A stretch of 64,000 nucleotides of DNA from Pithys albifrons albifrons. Its lineage: Eukaryota > Chordata > Aves > Passeriformes > Thamnophilidae. The translations under genes were made by a program, and so were the position numbers. The stretch is from contig NC_092459.1 in assembly GCF_047495875.1 (NCBI RefSeq), positions 15,237,795 to 15,301,794 on the forward strand, written 5' to 3'. Below the pieces are notes generated by a model. It was not told the origin of the DNA. It did no database searches and saw only the letters and a list, made by a program, of their open reading frames with translations. Shown piece by piece: positions 11,901 to 24,731 of this stretch (within the stretch, counting starts at the first letter, position 1; each line of letters begins with the position of its first letter).

Positions 11901-14900
11901 TGAATTGAGAAGGTAAACTCTAATTAGTTTTTTTGGGTTGATATTTCACAATACAGATCTCATTGCTCACCATATTTTACTTAGTTTTAATATTAATTAT
12001 AAGCTAATCATGATATATGTAAGACAGGATTAATTTCACCTTCTCTAATGACCTAATATCTAGATATCCACTCATGTCACCTCAGAGTTCATTATCACTC
12101 TCTGGAGGGCAATTTAGGCTATCTGCTTTAGGTACCATTTTCTCACATGAAGCAACATGAATGATGCACTTGGATAGACCCCTAACTTTTAAATGGCTAA
12201 AGTGAGATGAATGCTACCCATAGGGACAACCCCTTCATCCTTTGAAGGTGAAGATGAGGTGACCTCTACAAAAAGAACTCATTTAAACTCAGGTTTATAG
12301 AATAAGGATGAAATAAATACTGGTACCTTTCAAACCATTGGGATTTTCACTACCATCCTCACTGGAGACAGGAGGTCACCCTGAGCCTCAGTATGAAAAG
12401 CCATCACACAGTCCATGTCTTTCCTGATAACAACATCAGACATGAAGAGACCTGTGACTGTTGTATCTATTACATTATCTTGGAATCAAATTTTTTATCG
12501 CTTTTTGGCAACAACAGTTTGTAACGAGTATGGAAGTTGGACTGTATGGTGGAATTAGCCGTAGGAAGTACTGAGACCTCCCTGAGCCTAACAGCTTTCA
12601 TATGTGCTCCATCTGTAAACAAAGACACATTACTGATATTAAAACTACCCAGAAAGTGTACTGAACACTGCATTACTGAAAGACAGTGAGAGAAAAGCAT
12701 AACATTTTACAGTGGGAGATAGTAGATGACATAAAGCTTCACGCTGGACTTGATTTAGAATTTAACTGGGAGGGGTGGAAGGGTGCAAAGAGTGCAAATC
12801 ATGCCTCATGAACTCATAATGGTTTAGGATTAGATATATAAATAAATATATGCTGTATATTGGGATTACATTTTTTGTTTTCTTTTGTTAGGTCCCAAAG
12901 CAGTTTTGTATGCTTCATGAGTAATAAAATTATTTTCACATGTGTCAATACTGCAGAGTGAGAGGCTTGAAATACTGATTACTCTGATGTACCTGCACCT
13001 TCCCCCTGTGACAAATTGAAGAATTCTTCTGACTTTTTTCTGGATAAGACTAGAAATATTAACATGATCTATGACAATATTGTTGTAGTGGAGGTAACAA
13101 TCTTCAGGTTACTCACAATAAGGAGCAGCCAGGTGAACTTCTGTGAGTAGATACACAAAAATACTTTCTCCTTGCCTTGAATTCCCAGAGGAGATTTCCA
13201 GCTGTCATGCAAACAAGTCCTGGAAATGCTGCTCATTCAGGATGCATTTTCCTGAGAAGCCTTGAAAAGAATTAAAAGTCATATGAACAGTATCCTGATG
13301 TTATGGCTCTGCACTGTGGAACACTCAGACCCTAGAAAGAGACATTTAGCTCTTATGGCTAGGGAAATCATGCCTACTTAGGAGGAAACTCATACATCAG
13401 ATTCATTTTAGAGAAAATCTGAAAGTCTGCATTTAAATTTTTTCCCTCTCATTCAGTTGTGTCATGAGTTTCATACCAGCAGTTCTTTGTCCCAGAAAGG
13501 AAAAAAGCACTGACTCAGTTACCTTAAGGTCTGAAATATAATCATTGTGTTACATATGCTTTATGGATATTTGTTTAAATTATTTTAATGAATTTGTATC
13601 TGTGTACAGTATGTCCAATTCAGAATAGATTAATTCTCATCTAAGAGAGAAGGAAAATTATGATCAAAAGAAAGGAAGGATTATCCTATTGTTATCACTA
13701 TTAGGAGGTTTATTCACTAGAGGAATTTTGGTATCTTACAATTTGTTTTATGTAGAAAGAAATAAATGATGAAGAAAATATCAGTTACAAAACCAGCACA
13801 TAATCCTGTTTCTTCAAGCATGACAAATCTGAACAAAAATTTACCATTCACGGTCATCATGATTTTTGTCCAGCTTCCTACCAAAAATATCTTATCCTAC
13901 ATCCAATTATTGTAAGCATGGCCACTACAGCCATGGTGCAGTTACCATTCCAGCTGTGCCACCTCTCTTCCTTTCCTCTGTTTGGGCATTTCTCCTTGCT
14001 TTCAAAATCCAAACAAATCTATTCAGATAAAATTGATCCCTGAGCCACGTTACATTTGTCTCCAGCTCAGACAGAGTTTTTTGTCTATTTTTGGTTTTGT
14101 TGTTGGAGATTTCTGTAACTTAGCTTCCTTCTCCTTTAACAGAGGTTAATGACTTTTTAATGTTGTCTTAAATGAAAGGTAGTGGTTAAACCTAATAGTT
14201 CTACTGAATTTTAATCCAGGCTATAACAATGTTTTAAGACTTTCCGAAAGTAAGTTTAAAGTTTTACAGGGCTATTAAATGTTAACCTGGCCTTTGACAG
14301 CAATAGTGTGGTTTCATCAGCTCACACTGCAAAGAATTAAGGAAGCTGGAGTGCAGCACAAACTTCCCATTCCCACTCACATCCACCAGTACTCCATTAA
14401 GGTTTAAATGCTGCTTACATATTACTATGAGATCACTGGAAACCACAGGCAATCCCAGTAGCAATCTTGCAGTCCTCCATCACCTCTTCCCTTGCTCTAA
14501 AAAATATTGGTAGCAAATGTTTCTATGTCATTCTGATAAGCCTGACAGGTTCATTACCCCTCTTTAGTTTGCTAAAGCTCAGAATAAAAGTAGTCATATA
14601 AAATTATTAAGCAGACCATTCAATTTCATTCATACTACTAAATAGTACTATGTTAACATACATAGTATTGCACAAATATGTTAGCAGTTTTTCAACTTGA
14701 ACAGTTGAAATTAAAGAAAGAGACATGTATTTGGACTTTTTTAATGCCAGTAGAGAATGATGTCCTGGAATAGTTCTCTGTCAAACCCAGTTTTTAACAG
14801 AAGGGATTGTGGAGCTCCTTCATCTAGTAGGCTGACAGTTCTGGCGTTAAACTTCATCCTGTTGTGCTTACTTATAATCCTTGTGCCAAAATAAACCATT

Positions 14901-15447
14901 CCTCTCAGACATGGTATTTCTGTTTTGCAAATAATTGTGATCTGTTACCATACCCATCTTAAGACTCATTGGTCAATCTAAACACATCTAGATTTCTTTC
15001 TCTCTTTCCTTGTAGAGCAATTTTTCCAGAGTTTTCTCCCTTTACATTATGTTTTTCTGAATTATTTACAATTCAGCAATATCATTCCAATATCAAGTTT
15101 GCCCAGAATATTACACAGTTTTTATTAATGGTATATCTAGTACAGAAATCCACAAATTTCTTCTATGTTAATCAGAAGGAGAATTGTTTTATATATAACA
15201 TATGTGAGGGAGAGAGAGAAGGGAACAGTACAAACCATCATGGAAAAGAATTAATTTTTATCCTAGTTTAGTAATTTAACCCAGAATAGGTTGATAAGGC
15301 CAGTTTCCTGAGTATGATATGAGAAAAATGTTTATCTCTGCCCATGTCAGTGATTCCTAAACTCTAGATCACAGCTGTAAACAATTAGGATTAGTGGGTT
15401 CATGAGCCCCATAGAAATATGACAGGCAGCATGAAGGGTGGTGTGTA
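8933..15447. other. Gene-free AT-rich DNA
   Basis: 6.5 kb with no recognised gene or interspersed repeat. Open frames are short, lack family motifs and fit chance expectation in AT-rich DNA. A small TATA/TATC patch lies at about 11055-11093. Confidence 0.65.
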
Positions 15448-15577
15448 AAAAAAAATCCCAAAACCAAACAAACCACCCCCCCAAAAAAAACCCAAAAAAA
15501 CCCAAACCCCAAACAAACCCCCAAGAAACAAACAAACAAAGAAAGAAACCCAAATCAAAACAACCCCAAAAAAACCT
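15448..15577. repeat. A/C-rich low-complexity tract
   Basis: About 130 bp made almost entirely of A and C runs (AACCC, CAAA, CCCCCC). On the minus strand it opens a Phe/Gly/Trp-rich frame, a composition artefact rather than a membrane protein. Confidence 0.9.
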
Positions 15578-16354
15578 GGTGAAAGTATTGCCATGAACAG
15601 GGAGAGCTTCTAATGGTTCTCTGTTCCCCACCAAACCCCAGCCTGTGTTATGGCAGCTCAGAATCTGATCTAGCTTTTTCCTGGTGACTGTATTACTTGG
15701 AGCACAGGATATAAAGATCATGTCAATCTTCCACTTCTCACATGCCTTCATCCATCACTTTTCCTCAGACATTTCCTTTCCACTGAAGGACGTGATACAA
15801 AGTGTTAAGGAAACACCTTGTCCAACTCAGAGAAGGGACAACAGGACAAGTGTTGTGAAACATAGGAAGGACATCATATCATTGTGACTCATCCTAGATG
15901 TTTCTTAGTACACAGAAAAAAAATCTGGGACATTTATATCACTTTTCATTATATCCCTTGGGGAATGGGCTCTGCTAAGTATGTTAATTTTTTGCCTGTA
16001 TAATACCCTTCAAGTCCTACCCAAGTGAATGGTAACTCACATTCCCTTTTATTTTTCTATACTTATGATTCACATGAGCCCTGAAATCTGTCAAAACCTG
16101 ACTTGTTCTAATTTGCTTTGAAAATTAATGAGGGTCATCTATAGCAAGGATTCTTTGCCTTACACTTGAGTTCCTGTCCCTGCATACAGCTGTAATAGCC
16201 TTATACAAGTTCTTATAACCAAGATTTCTCCAAAAACACATATAGGGCAAGGACACAAATTCCTACCTTTGTCCTTCTCCTGCTGCCAGATTCTCTCTTC
16301 AAATGTCTTGAATGTACAGGAACGCTGCTTTAGAACAACTAAACTTTCTATTTA

Positions 16355-16438
16355 GTTATTCTAGCCATGCTTAAGAAGAGAATGGTACTTTTTATGTAGA
16401 ATAAGAAGCACATGGAAAAGGCTGTAAAGGAATCAAAA
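16355..16438 (+). repeat. Direct repeat copy A (about 84 bp)
   Basis: It shares with 16745-16840 the ordered words TTCTAGCCATGCTTAA, TGGTAC, GAAAAGGCTG and GGAATCAAAA. The copies are about 390 bp apart and clearly diverged. Copy B carries an A17-type run where copy A reads AGAAGAGAA. Flanks outside the words do not match. Confidence 0.75.
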
Positions 16439-16744
16439 CCTCTTTTCTTCTCTCTTTCTACAATCCATTCTACAATCTACAATCATTCTACAAAGTCCAT
16501 GACTTTGCTACTTTCCTTGTCCATATCTTTCTTTCTCTTATTCTGATTCTTGCAGTCTTGCTGTTGTTATTATACATGCATTTCATCTTGTCTTTAAATA
16601 AATGCTATTATTCTTCTGGTTGTTTCACTGTTTTAAAAAATTGTAATTCTTTACTTCCCAATCATCTTGTAGGTCAGAGTCATGTTTCTTTTCACTACTT
16701 TTAAATTTACATGCAAGTCTGCCTCATACACATCCTTCTGTTAC

Positions 16745-16840
16745 GTTGTTCTAGCCATGCTTAAAAAAAAAAAAAAAAGACTGGTACATTTTAATTGAAA
16801 TTAGGAGCACCAGGAAAAGGCTGGATGAGAGGAATCAAAA
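16745..16840 (+). repeat. Direct repeat copy B (about 96 bp)
   Basis: This is the partner of 16355-16438. It is about 12 bp longer, mainly through an expanded poly(A) run at 16763-16779. The origin, local duplication or two insertions of one short unknown element, cannot be told from this window. Confidence 0.75.
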
Positions 16841-16842
16841 AA

Positions 16843-16878
16843 TATAATCAAGTCAAATAATATAATCAAGTCAAATAA
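16843..16878 (+). repeat. Exact 2 x 18-bp tandem repeat
   Basis: Two identical 18-bp units lie head to tail immediately left of the CR1 3' terminus. They are perfect although the neighbourhood is decayed, so the duplication is probably recent. Confidence 0.9.
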
Positions 16879-16883
16879 TAAAA

Positions 16884-17810
16884 CCATAGAATCATTTGAA
16901 AAGGTTAGAAAAGACCTCTAAGATCACTGAATGCAACCAGCAATGCCAAGTCCACCATCAAATCATGTCCCTAAGTGCCACAGCCACAGTCTTTTAAATA
17001 CCTCCAGGGACGGTGACTTTACCACTTCCCTGGGCATCCTGTTCCAGTACTTGACAACTCTTTCCATGATGAATTTTTTTTCTAATATCCAATGTACACC
17101 TCTCCTGGCACAACTTGAGGCCTATTCCTCTTGTCCTATTACTTGTTTGCCTGGGAGAAGAGTCCAGCCTCCACCTGGCTTTAACCTCCTTTCAGGGACT
17201 TGTAGAGAGCAATGAGATCACCCCTCTCAACCTCCTTTGCTTCAGGCTAAACAATGTGAGTTCCCTTCAGCTGCTCCTCATCAGATTTGCACCCCAGACC
17301 CTTCACCAGCTTCTCTGCCCTTCTCTGGACTTGGTCCAGCACCTCAATGTCTTTCTTGTAGTGAGGGGCCCAAAACTAAATGCAGGATTCAAGGTGTGAC
17401 CTCACCAATGCCAAGTACAGAGAGACAAACACTTCCTTATTTCTTCTGGCCACCCTATATTTGATACAGGCCAGGACATCACTGGCCTTCTTGGCACACT
17501 GCTGGCTCAGGTTCGTCCTCTCTCAATCAGCAGTCCCAGGTCCTTTTCCAGTGGGCAACCTTCCAGCCACTCTTCCCCAAGGCTGTCATTGCATGGGGGG
17601 ATTGTGACCCAAGTGCAGGACCCAGCACTTAGTCCTGTTGAACCTCATACCATCAACCTCAGCCCATCAATCCAGCATCTCCAGAACCCTCTGCAGAGCC
17701 TTCCTACCCTCCAGCAGATCAATGCTCCCATCCAAGTAGTGTTATATGAAACTGAATGAGGCTGCACTCAATCTCCTCATCCAGATGATTGATAAAGATA
17801 TTGATGTCCT
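16884..17810 (-). mobile_element. CR1 LINE, 5'-truncated, minus strand
   Basis: The left edge (CCATAGAATCATTTGAAAAGG) is the complement of a CR1 3' end. The body follows the CR1 3' region seen at 3.5 and 57.9 kb: GGCATCCTGTTCCAGTACTT, then CTTCAGGCTAAACAATG, then TCCAGCATCTCCAGAACC-like blocks. About 0.93 kb survives, covering the end of ORF2 and the 3' UTR. Many indels and stops make it an old dead copy. The right limit is approximate. Confidence 0.9.
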
Positions 17811-20349
17811 TAAAATTCAAAGGATAGCATTTTTTGCTGGAGATATCTGTATTTTCTTATCTGTTTCCTATGAGCATTGCCTAGCATAGCAGAGGTCAGT
17901 TAAAGCTTGACAAATATTTTCATTTAAACAGTTCACAGTGAAATGGATTACTTGTTCTTAAAATAAAGCTTTTGTACTATTATGCCCTTATTGGTGTAGA
18001 TACTTTGACAATTTGTTTGTTTGTTTGTTTTTCCTCTTTTCCCTGATTTATTCAATTTTTGCTTCATTTATTTCACTTTCTTCCCTGGGAGGCTGACTGA
18101 ATGAAAGGAGTCTGGGATGTATTCTCACTTTTTCCACTTCCTTCTGATACTTTGTAACTTTTCAAAACTTCCTCAACAGTGGAAAAAGTAAAGAGAACAC
18201 AAGTAAAATGAAACTCTGTAACTTTGTCACTCTATAACTTTTCAAAAAGGAGAAAAAAGTATTTAAAATGTAACAGAGAGACAATTATAGAGTTTCAGTT
18301 TTCTGTTACTTTACACTTTTCCAGAGCTAAAGAGGTTTTTAAATTTACAGAGATGTTAAAAACGAAAATGTAAAAATCAAGGAATAAGGAGAATAGGGGT
18401 CACAGTTTTTAATGCATGTCTTGTAGAAAGGGAAAGTTGTGGGGCAAAAATATAGGGGAGTGAAATGATAAAAGTCAGATCTGAAGCTATGCAAATGAAA
18501 ATATATCATTTTGTGCATTGAAAAATAAAACACAACTTTCACTTATTTCATTAGTCATGTATTTTCTTAATAAATGGATTATTCCTTATGACTAGGATCC
18601 ATGGATCAACTTGAAACAACAAGGTCCCATTTCAGAAAAGCAGATATCCCTATTTATCTTTACATTTACCAGGTTGCAGTTTCTGGCACTCGGTCAGAGG
18701 CTGTAAATAGCAAGGAAGCTCATTTGTGAAGGAGACAGAGCATTCTCAGAGGCCTCAGCTGTGAATGCACTTCCCCAGACACTAAATTTAAACAGGAATC
18801 TCATCACACTCTACCCCAATAGGAAGATACATTTCTTTGATGCTGACATGATTTATACGAATAAGACAGTAAGTATTGCTGTGCATATTTTTGCTTTGTC
18901 TGCCCCCATGAATCTTGTGCTCAGTCATGTTGGTCCACTTCCAGCAGCAGAGAGAGCAACCTGCCCCAGCCCCAAGCACAAAGGATCTCCAAAGGCTCTG
19001 CTCAAAAGCTGGGGCCTGAGAAAGGTGCCACAGACAGATGTCTCACAGAAAAGCAATTTTTCCAGAAAGGATCAATACAAATTATGTAACTTTGTGCTAA
19101 ACATAGAGATCCAATTGATGCAGAGCCTCTTCTCTGTAACCTTTCTTAATTACCAGAAAACCAAGATGTCTGGCACAGCTGAGTAGGTTGCATAGCCATC
19201 CCCCCCACTGGTGCTGGGGGAAGCTCCTGTCCAACACAAGATTTTAATCACCTGTAGTGTTGGGCAATTTCTTGACACCAAAAGCACTTTACCTCCTCAG
19301 GACTGTTCTGTGTGGGTGGATATAGTCTAAATGAAACCTGAAATATGGAAAATCCAAGAGACATGGGGCATCTAAATCCCAAGATGATTTTTGAGACTGG
19401 CATTAGGGGAGTTTTCATGGGGCAGGAAGGCTGGTTCCCTGAGGTTCACTTTATGGCCTGCAGGGTTGGGAGTGGTGGTCTCATGCAGAAGCCTCTCTCA
19501 TAGATTGCTGGAGCCCAGCCACACACGGCCTCTGTATACCAAGTCCTTACAGCCCACATGCTACTATTCCATGTCTCCTGGGCCTGGGGAAGTATTTCCA
19601 ACTTGCATTTGAATACAAACCAAAAAACATAGTCTAGTATAGCTCTATAAAAATGATATATGGAAGCGACTGTATAGAGTCGGATTTTTTAAAACTTCAT
19701 TCTGTACACAATAGCCATAAATGTAAAGAAAGAAATACAAATGGGGGCAGGGGAAATGTGTTTGTTTTTCAGATGACAATGCTTATTGCATTTACCTGGT
19801 AAACTGGAAAGACTATAGGAGATGATTCAGATTATTGGGTAAATAATGCATGTTTAAGAATATGACCCTGACTGTTCCTTTTGCTGGTTCTTCATTTTGT
19901 GGAATGATTTATTTATGGCATGTCTGTGAATCCAGTCCCGTCTGTGGATGATGTCATCTTTCTCATGTGTTGCACATGCTGCACCCCAGGGAAAAAGGCA
20001 GCAACATATCTCACATTGTGCTGTTTCTCATTTCTCTCAGTGCGTATAGTTTGTATACATGTTTGTTTCAACTCTTGCTGAAGTATCAATTAAAAATATA
20101 CAATTATAGAAAAAAAGGCAAAAAGACAGATGCGTGTTCAAGTTTGTTTTCTCTGTTACTGACATTTCAGATATCAGGCAAACTATTCTGTTTGTGTCAT
20201 TCACTTAATCCTTGTTTGCAAAGAATTTCCATAGTACTTTATATGTCAGATGTCTAACAGTTAGCTTAGGAGAGACTAATCAATCCAAGACTAGATGGTG
20301 ACAGCATGAAATAATAGGAAACAGGCTGGAAAAAGACAATCAGAACATC

Positions 20350-20428
20350 CACACCCAACAAGAAAACAAACAAAAACCCAACCCAACAAAACCACAAAAC
20401 CCCCACCATAATGCACCAGACCCCCAAA
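20350..20428. repeat. A/C-rich low-complexity tract
   Basis: CAAA, AACCC and CCCCC units resemble the tract at 15448-15577. Confidence 0.85.
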
Positions 20429-21454
20429 ATAACCTGCTGCCACTTTCCCAAAGGAAAAGGAGGAGGTTCTTAAATATGTGTCTAGTTTCCTCAGTAAGAG
20501 GTAATTTTTAGGGTGACCTTATTGATAATTCATTGTATTTATTATATATGTGAAATGTGTAAGTCTTTGAATCACATCACAAAGTTGATGGAAAGGAGAT
20601 GATGAAAAATAATTAGAATAACTTTCTGTATTTTGGAGGCAACCTATTTCTCTACATTACCCTAGGAAATCCATCCCACACATTAACTTCCCAGTGGAGC
20701 ACAGTAAAAGCACCTCTTGGGAAACAGGAAAAATTTCCAGTCCCTGCTAACTTTTGTGAGCTGGGAATTGGTGACTCTTCCTTAGCAGATAAACTGTGCC
20801 TTCCCTTGAAGAAAACGTTTCTATTCCATTGCCCTCCTACCAGTCCTTACCAGATACTTCCTCTGTTTCAAGGTTTCTCAAAACTTATGATGTAATCAAA
20901 CTTGGGGTTTTTTTTCTGCAGTTGTAACATATGTGACATCTTATATAGATAGAACTAAATGCATGCTTTAAACTACAATTATACATACTAAATTGAAAAT
21001 AATTTTTATAATAATATATTTATATGTGATACTTCAAGTACCTGCTTTATGTTTCACACAAAGGACAAGAATTCTGAAATCTGGGAATTTTTTCTCAAAA
21101 ACCCTTTATGATACATATTTCCTCCAACACCACAGTTCTCTTACATGCAAAAAGGACATTAATATGAATGAGAGTGATTTGTACAGAGAAAAAACTCTCA
21201 GAATCAAGATGCATTAAAAGGTTCTTATAGGAGAATTTAAGACAGAGAAAAAAGACCATGGAATTATTCAGTGAGTATGGATTTGACTAGTCTATCGAAA
21301 TATAAGATATACAGTAAGTAGTTTCTGACTCAGTGCAATATTCTAAAGAAGTGGTTATTGGAGCAGCCAGTGAATATCTATTTAAAATCTTCTGTAACTA
21401 AAAATATTTGATTTTAAATTAATTAGTGTTGTACTTCTTAAATATTCATAAGGT

Positions 21455-21483
21455 TATGTATGTATGTATGTATGTATGTATAC
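21455..21483. repeat. (TGTA)n microsatellite
   Basis: About seven TGTA units in a near-perfect run. Confidence 0.95.
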
Positions 21484-24009
21484 ATTTATAGATGCACTTC
21501 AAATTTTATAAAGTAAAAATATATATGACAATAACAATGATGTACTGACCAAGAGAGTATTTCCTTCTCGGGACACAGAATCAATTTTACTAATTTATGT
21601 TAATATTTAGGTTGGGAAATTACTTAATGATTCTCTCTTATCTAGTCCAGATGGATTGATTTCTTTTTCTAAGAGTGCAGTTTATGAAAATATTGTCTAA
21701 ACTAACTGTGAGAGTGCTAGAAGAACATACACTGTGTGATTCTTATGTATAATTTAAAAAGCAATTTCAAGGCTCCGGTTCTATAGCTGTTCAACATAGA
21801 AAATTCTCACTCAGTTCTGCAGTTGGAGGAGATTCAATAGAAGTGATTCTACAATTGATTTCAGTAGGTGTTTTGACTACAAGGGAAGAACAAAATTGGC
21901 CAACAATATTTGTAAAGTGCTTTTGGATTCTTGGGAATGAAGGCACTTCAGTGTAAATCGTTATCATTTTTATGAGATGAAGCACTCATCCCATCCCAAA
22001 TTCTCTAAGAAATTTCTGAGTTTTAAAATATTTGCATCCACAGTCTCATTCTTTGCTCCCCCTGTTAAGAATAAGTGCCTATGTGAAAAGGAATACTGGA
22101 GCTGTGGAACTGACACTATATAATGAGAGGCAGTACACATCAGTAATAGAGCAGAAGGGGCTTTAAGGCAAATTCCTTTTTGCTTTGCCTTTAGCCTCAT
22201 GATTTTTGCATTCCAATCATACACAGTGGAGACAGCTTCTAAGACTATTCCATAGATAGAGTTTAGGGTATCCTTCAAAATTCTAGGGGCTTTATGGTCA
22301 AAGTCCTGCAGAAACAGGGTTTGTAACCTGTAGCTACATCTATGCTGGTAAATTAAACCAATGTCTGTTTCCTGGCTTGGAGACCAATTGGCATGATCTG
22401 CCCATATCTGTGCTATTAAACTCTCATACTTTCCAAAACAGAATGTCTGAATCCAAACTGCTTATTGGGAATGATCTTTGGCCCCTGTTAATTTCCAAAT
22501 TGTTCTAGTGATTTTTTGGAATTGTGCTAATATTCACCAGCCAAAATCATGTCAGGGATTTTGTCTTCTAACAATTTACCAGTGCAGACAGCCGAGTTCC
22601 AGCGCCTGGACTTTGTGCTGACTCTGTTTTAATTTCTTAGTCTAGATGTGCTTTCTATCTCTTCTCTGCACTTTTCTATTTCCTGAGCACATGCTCAAGC
22701 TAAGGATACTGTATCAGTGGACTTTGTCATCTGTTGTCAGAATAAAACTGTTAACTCACTTGAGCTCTTGAGTGGGTAGAGATGCCCAATGTGAAATCCT
22801 GAGCCACATGTTGGGGTTGTCAAACACACTCCATTTTTTTAGCAAGGCTGTAGGCAGCTCCTCACTCAGCATGAAGGTTAAGCTCAGGAAGCCACCATGG
22901 ATGGACAGCTGATGCCAGGTGTCTAACTTTTAGGTACTGTACCACTTGGTATGCAAGCTCTCATGGCAGTGTATTTGTTAAAAAGGATTTGAGTAAAGTT
23001 GAATTTTTCCTACGTTGTTCCTTAACTTTGCACAACTGATACAGCAGCTTTAGTAATGTTTGTTTAACTGTGTGCATGAATATTTATATCTGTATATTTC
23101 TACAAAAATTACATGCTTAGGAAAAGGCTGGAAGGAGAATGTGTGAAAGAGATTGACATAGCAAAAGCAAAGATATATGTATTTTTGAAAAACTATTGCC
23201 ATAGTCTTCTCTAATGTCTTTACTATTATTATAAATACTTTCCAATTGTATGTGACTTTGTGTATATTTTTGCTTGTCTTCCAAATGCAAAATACATTTG
23301 TGGAAACGTGATATCTTACATCTGACTAACACATATAGTGGAAATACACAAAAATGCCTATTCACAAAAAGCTCTTCCTTGGGGCTGGAGAAGTCTTCGG
23401 TCATCATCATCATGACTACATCAAGATTCACATTTCAAACAGGCAGGTATTTAGGGGAGATGGTGGTAGTATTTTTGCTGTTATTTCCCCTTTCACAGAC
23501 AGTAATACTCCACCATTCTGTTTGTGGAGCAATTCACATCAACTTCGGGCAAAATCAGGATGGATAGTTTTAGCAGTTTAAGTAGGTGGTTTTCAGAATC
23601 TAGTTGAATTCAGATAAATCTTTCTGCCTGCAGCACTATTGGCTTTGGCAAACCACAGCTGATGAATGACCACAAACAGCAAAGGAAAGCAAAGCTGGTA
23701 TTAAGGTATGGCTGCCCACAGCCCCCAAAGAGATAATAGTCAAAGTTTTGAAGGACATAAATAGGTGGAAGGTGGGCATTTCTCAGTGATTTTCTACTCT
23801 TTTTCTACTCTTGAAAATAGAATGAAAGGCAATTCACAGAGGCGCAGAGAAGCAGTTTGCTTCTGATTGCTAAAGACTATGAGCACAAAACTCAAGGAAC
23901 AAGGTGAATGAAAGGGAGACTTTACAGAGGTTTAGAGACTATTACAGTAAGATTATGCAGACAAATGAAATCTCATCAAGTAAAGGCTAGGCTCAAGTGT
24001 AAGCTACTT

Positions 24010-24731
24010 TACAAACAATTAGATACAAAATAGAGAATCTGGAGATTACAATAAATATAATGATACAGGGAAAAACTGGTTTTAACCCACAAAACCAGAC
24101 ATATAACCCAGCACCCTGGGGCACAAACAGAAGGGTGTTCCTTAGCCTCTGTGGTGAGCCCCATGTGGTCCCCCTAAGTCCAAAGTAAAAGTAAAAGAAA
24201 ACCTGTTGGTCAGGATGATGGTTGCAGTCTTGTCGGGAGTGGCAGTTGCAGTCCTGTTGAGGTTCTGGTTCTCCTCTAGATCTGATGAATGGTACCAGAA
24301 GTCCCAAAACATGGAGTTTGTATATGCTCAGGTTCAGGTGGAAATGCCCAGTATCTCCCCCAGGGAGGGGAGTTTCACAGTGGGTGATTTAACTCTGCGA
24401 GTCATGGGATATTTTTGGAATCTTTGATTGTCTAGGCCATTGCAGATGCCTATTATGGCCCATTGGCAGAGTTGACCCCTTGTTGTAACACTTCCCTGAG
24501 AGGAGTTATTATGGCAGAGTCATGGACATGAAGAGACAGAAGAACTCCCTTATCTTCCAGGTTTCTTTAACATCCAGCCTGTACCCTGAGGTGTCAGGTG
24601 TTCCCTGGGTAGCTGCTGCAAATGATCCATTATTAACAGTCCATCAGAAATTACACAGAGAGTGTAAAATACACAGTTTTTGGTTATACCCACGTAGTAA
24701 TAAACTGGTCTCGACCCCTATAACTAGGACA
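24010..24731 (-). mobile_element. Diverged ERV LTR, same family as the LTR at 58.1 kb
   Basis: The segment shares a colinear series of blocks with the LTR at 58093-58720: ATAACCCAG followed by CCTGGGGCACAAAC, then CTAAGTCCAAAG, then GAGTCATGGGATATTTTTG, ending in CTAGGACA. It is longer and considerably more diverged, so it is older or from another subfamily. The right end (ACTAGGACA at about 24731) matches the terminus of the intact copy. The left end is eroded and only approximate. No internal retroviral coding region or paired LTR is visible, so it reads as a solo LTR. Strand is inferred from the intact relative. Confidence 0.7.

Larger units (their letters stand above)
15578..16883. other. 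Gene-free DNA with an internal direct repeat
   Basis: No gene is seen. The segments 16355-16438 and 16745-16840 are diverged copies of each other. An exact two-unit 18-bp repeat (16843-16878) abuts the CR1 that follows. Confidence 0.6.
17811..24009. other. Gene-free AT-rich DNA
   Basis: 6.2 kb with no recognised gene. It holds a (TTTG)n run near 18015-18030, an A/C-rich tract at 20350-20428 and a TGTA microsatellite at 21455-21483. The longest open frame (18761-19186, plus) matches no family known to me. Confidence 0.6.

Noticed and set aside
15347..15751. Phe/Trp/Gly-rich minus-strand frame resembling a membrane protein
   Set aside because: It is produced by translation of an A/C-rich low-complexity tract.
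18761..19186. 141-codon plus-strand open frame
   Set aside because: No recognisable motif, no coding-like composition, and not exceptional for this amount of noncoding DNA.
23101..23140. Possible third copy of the 16.4/16.7-kb repeat (GGAAAAGGCTGG)
   Set aside because: Only one short word matches; the other ordered words are absent.
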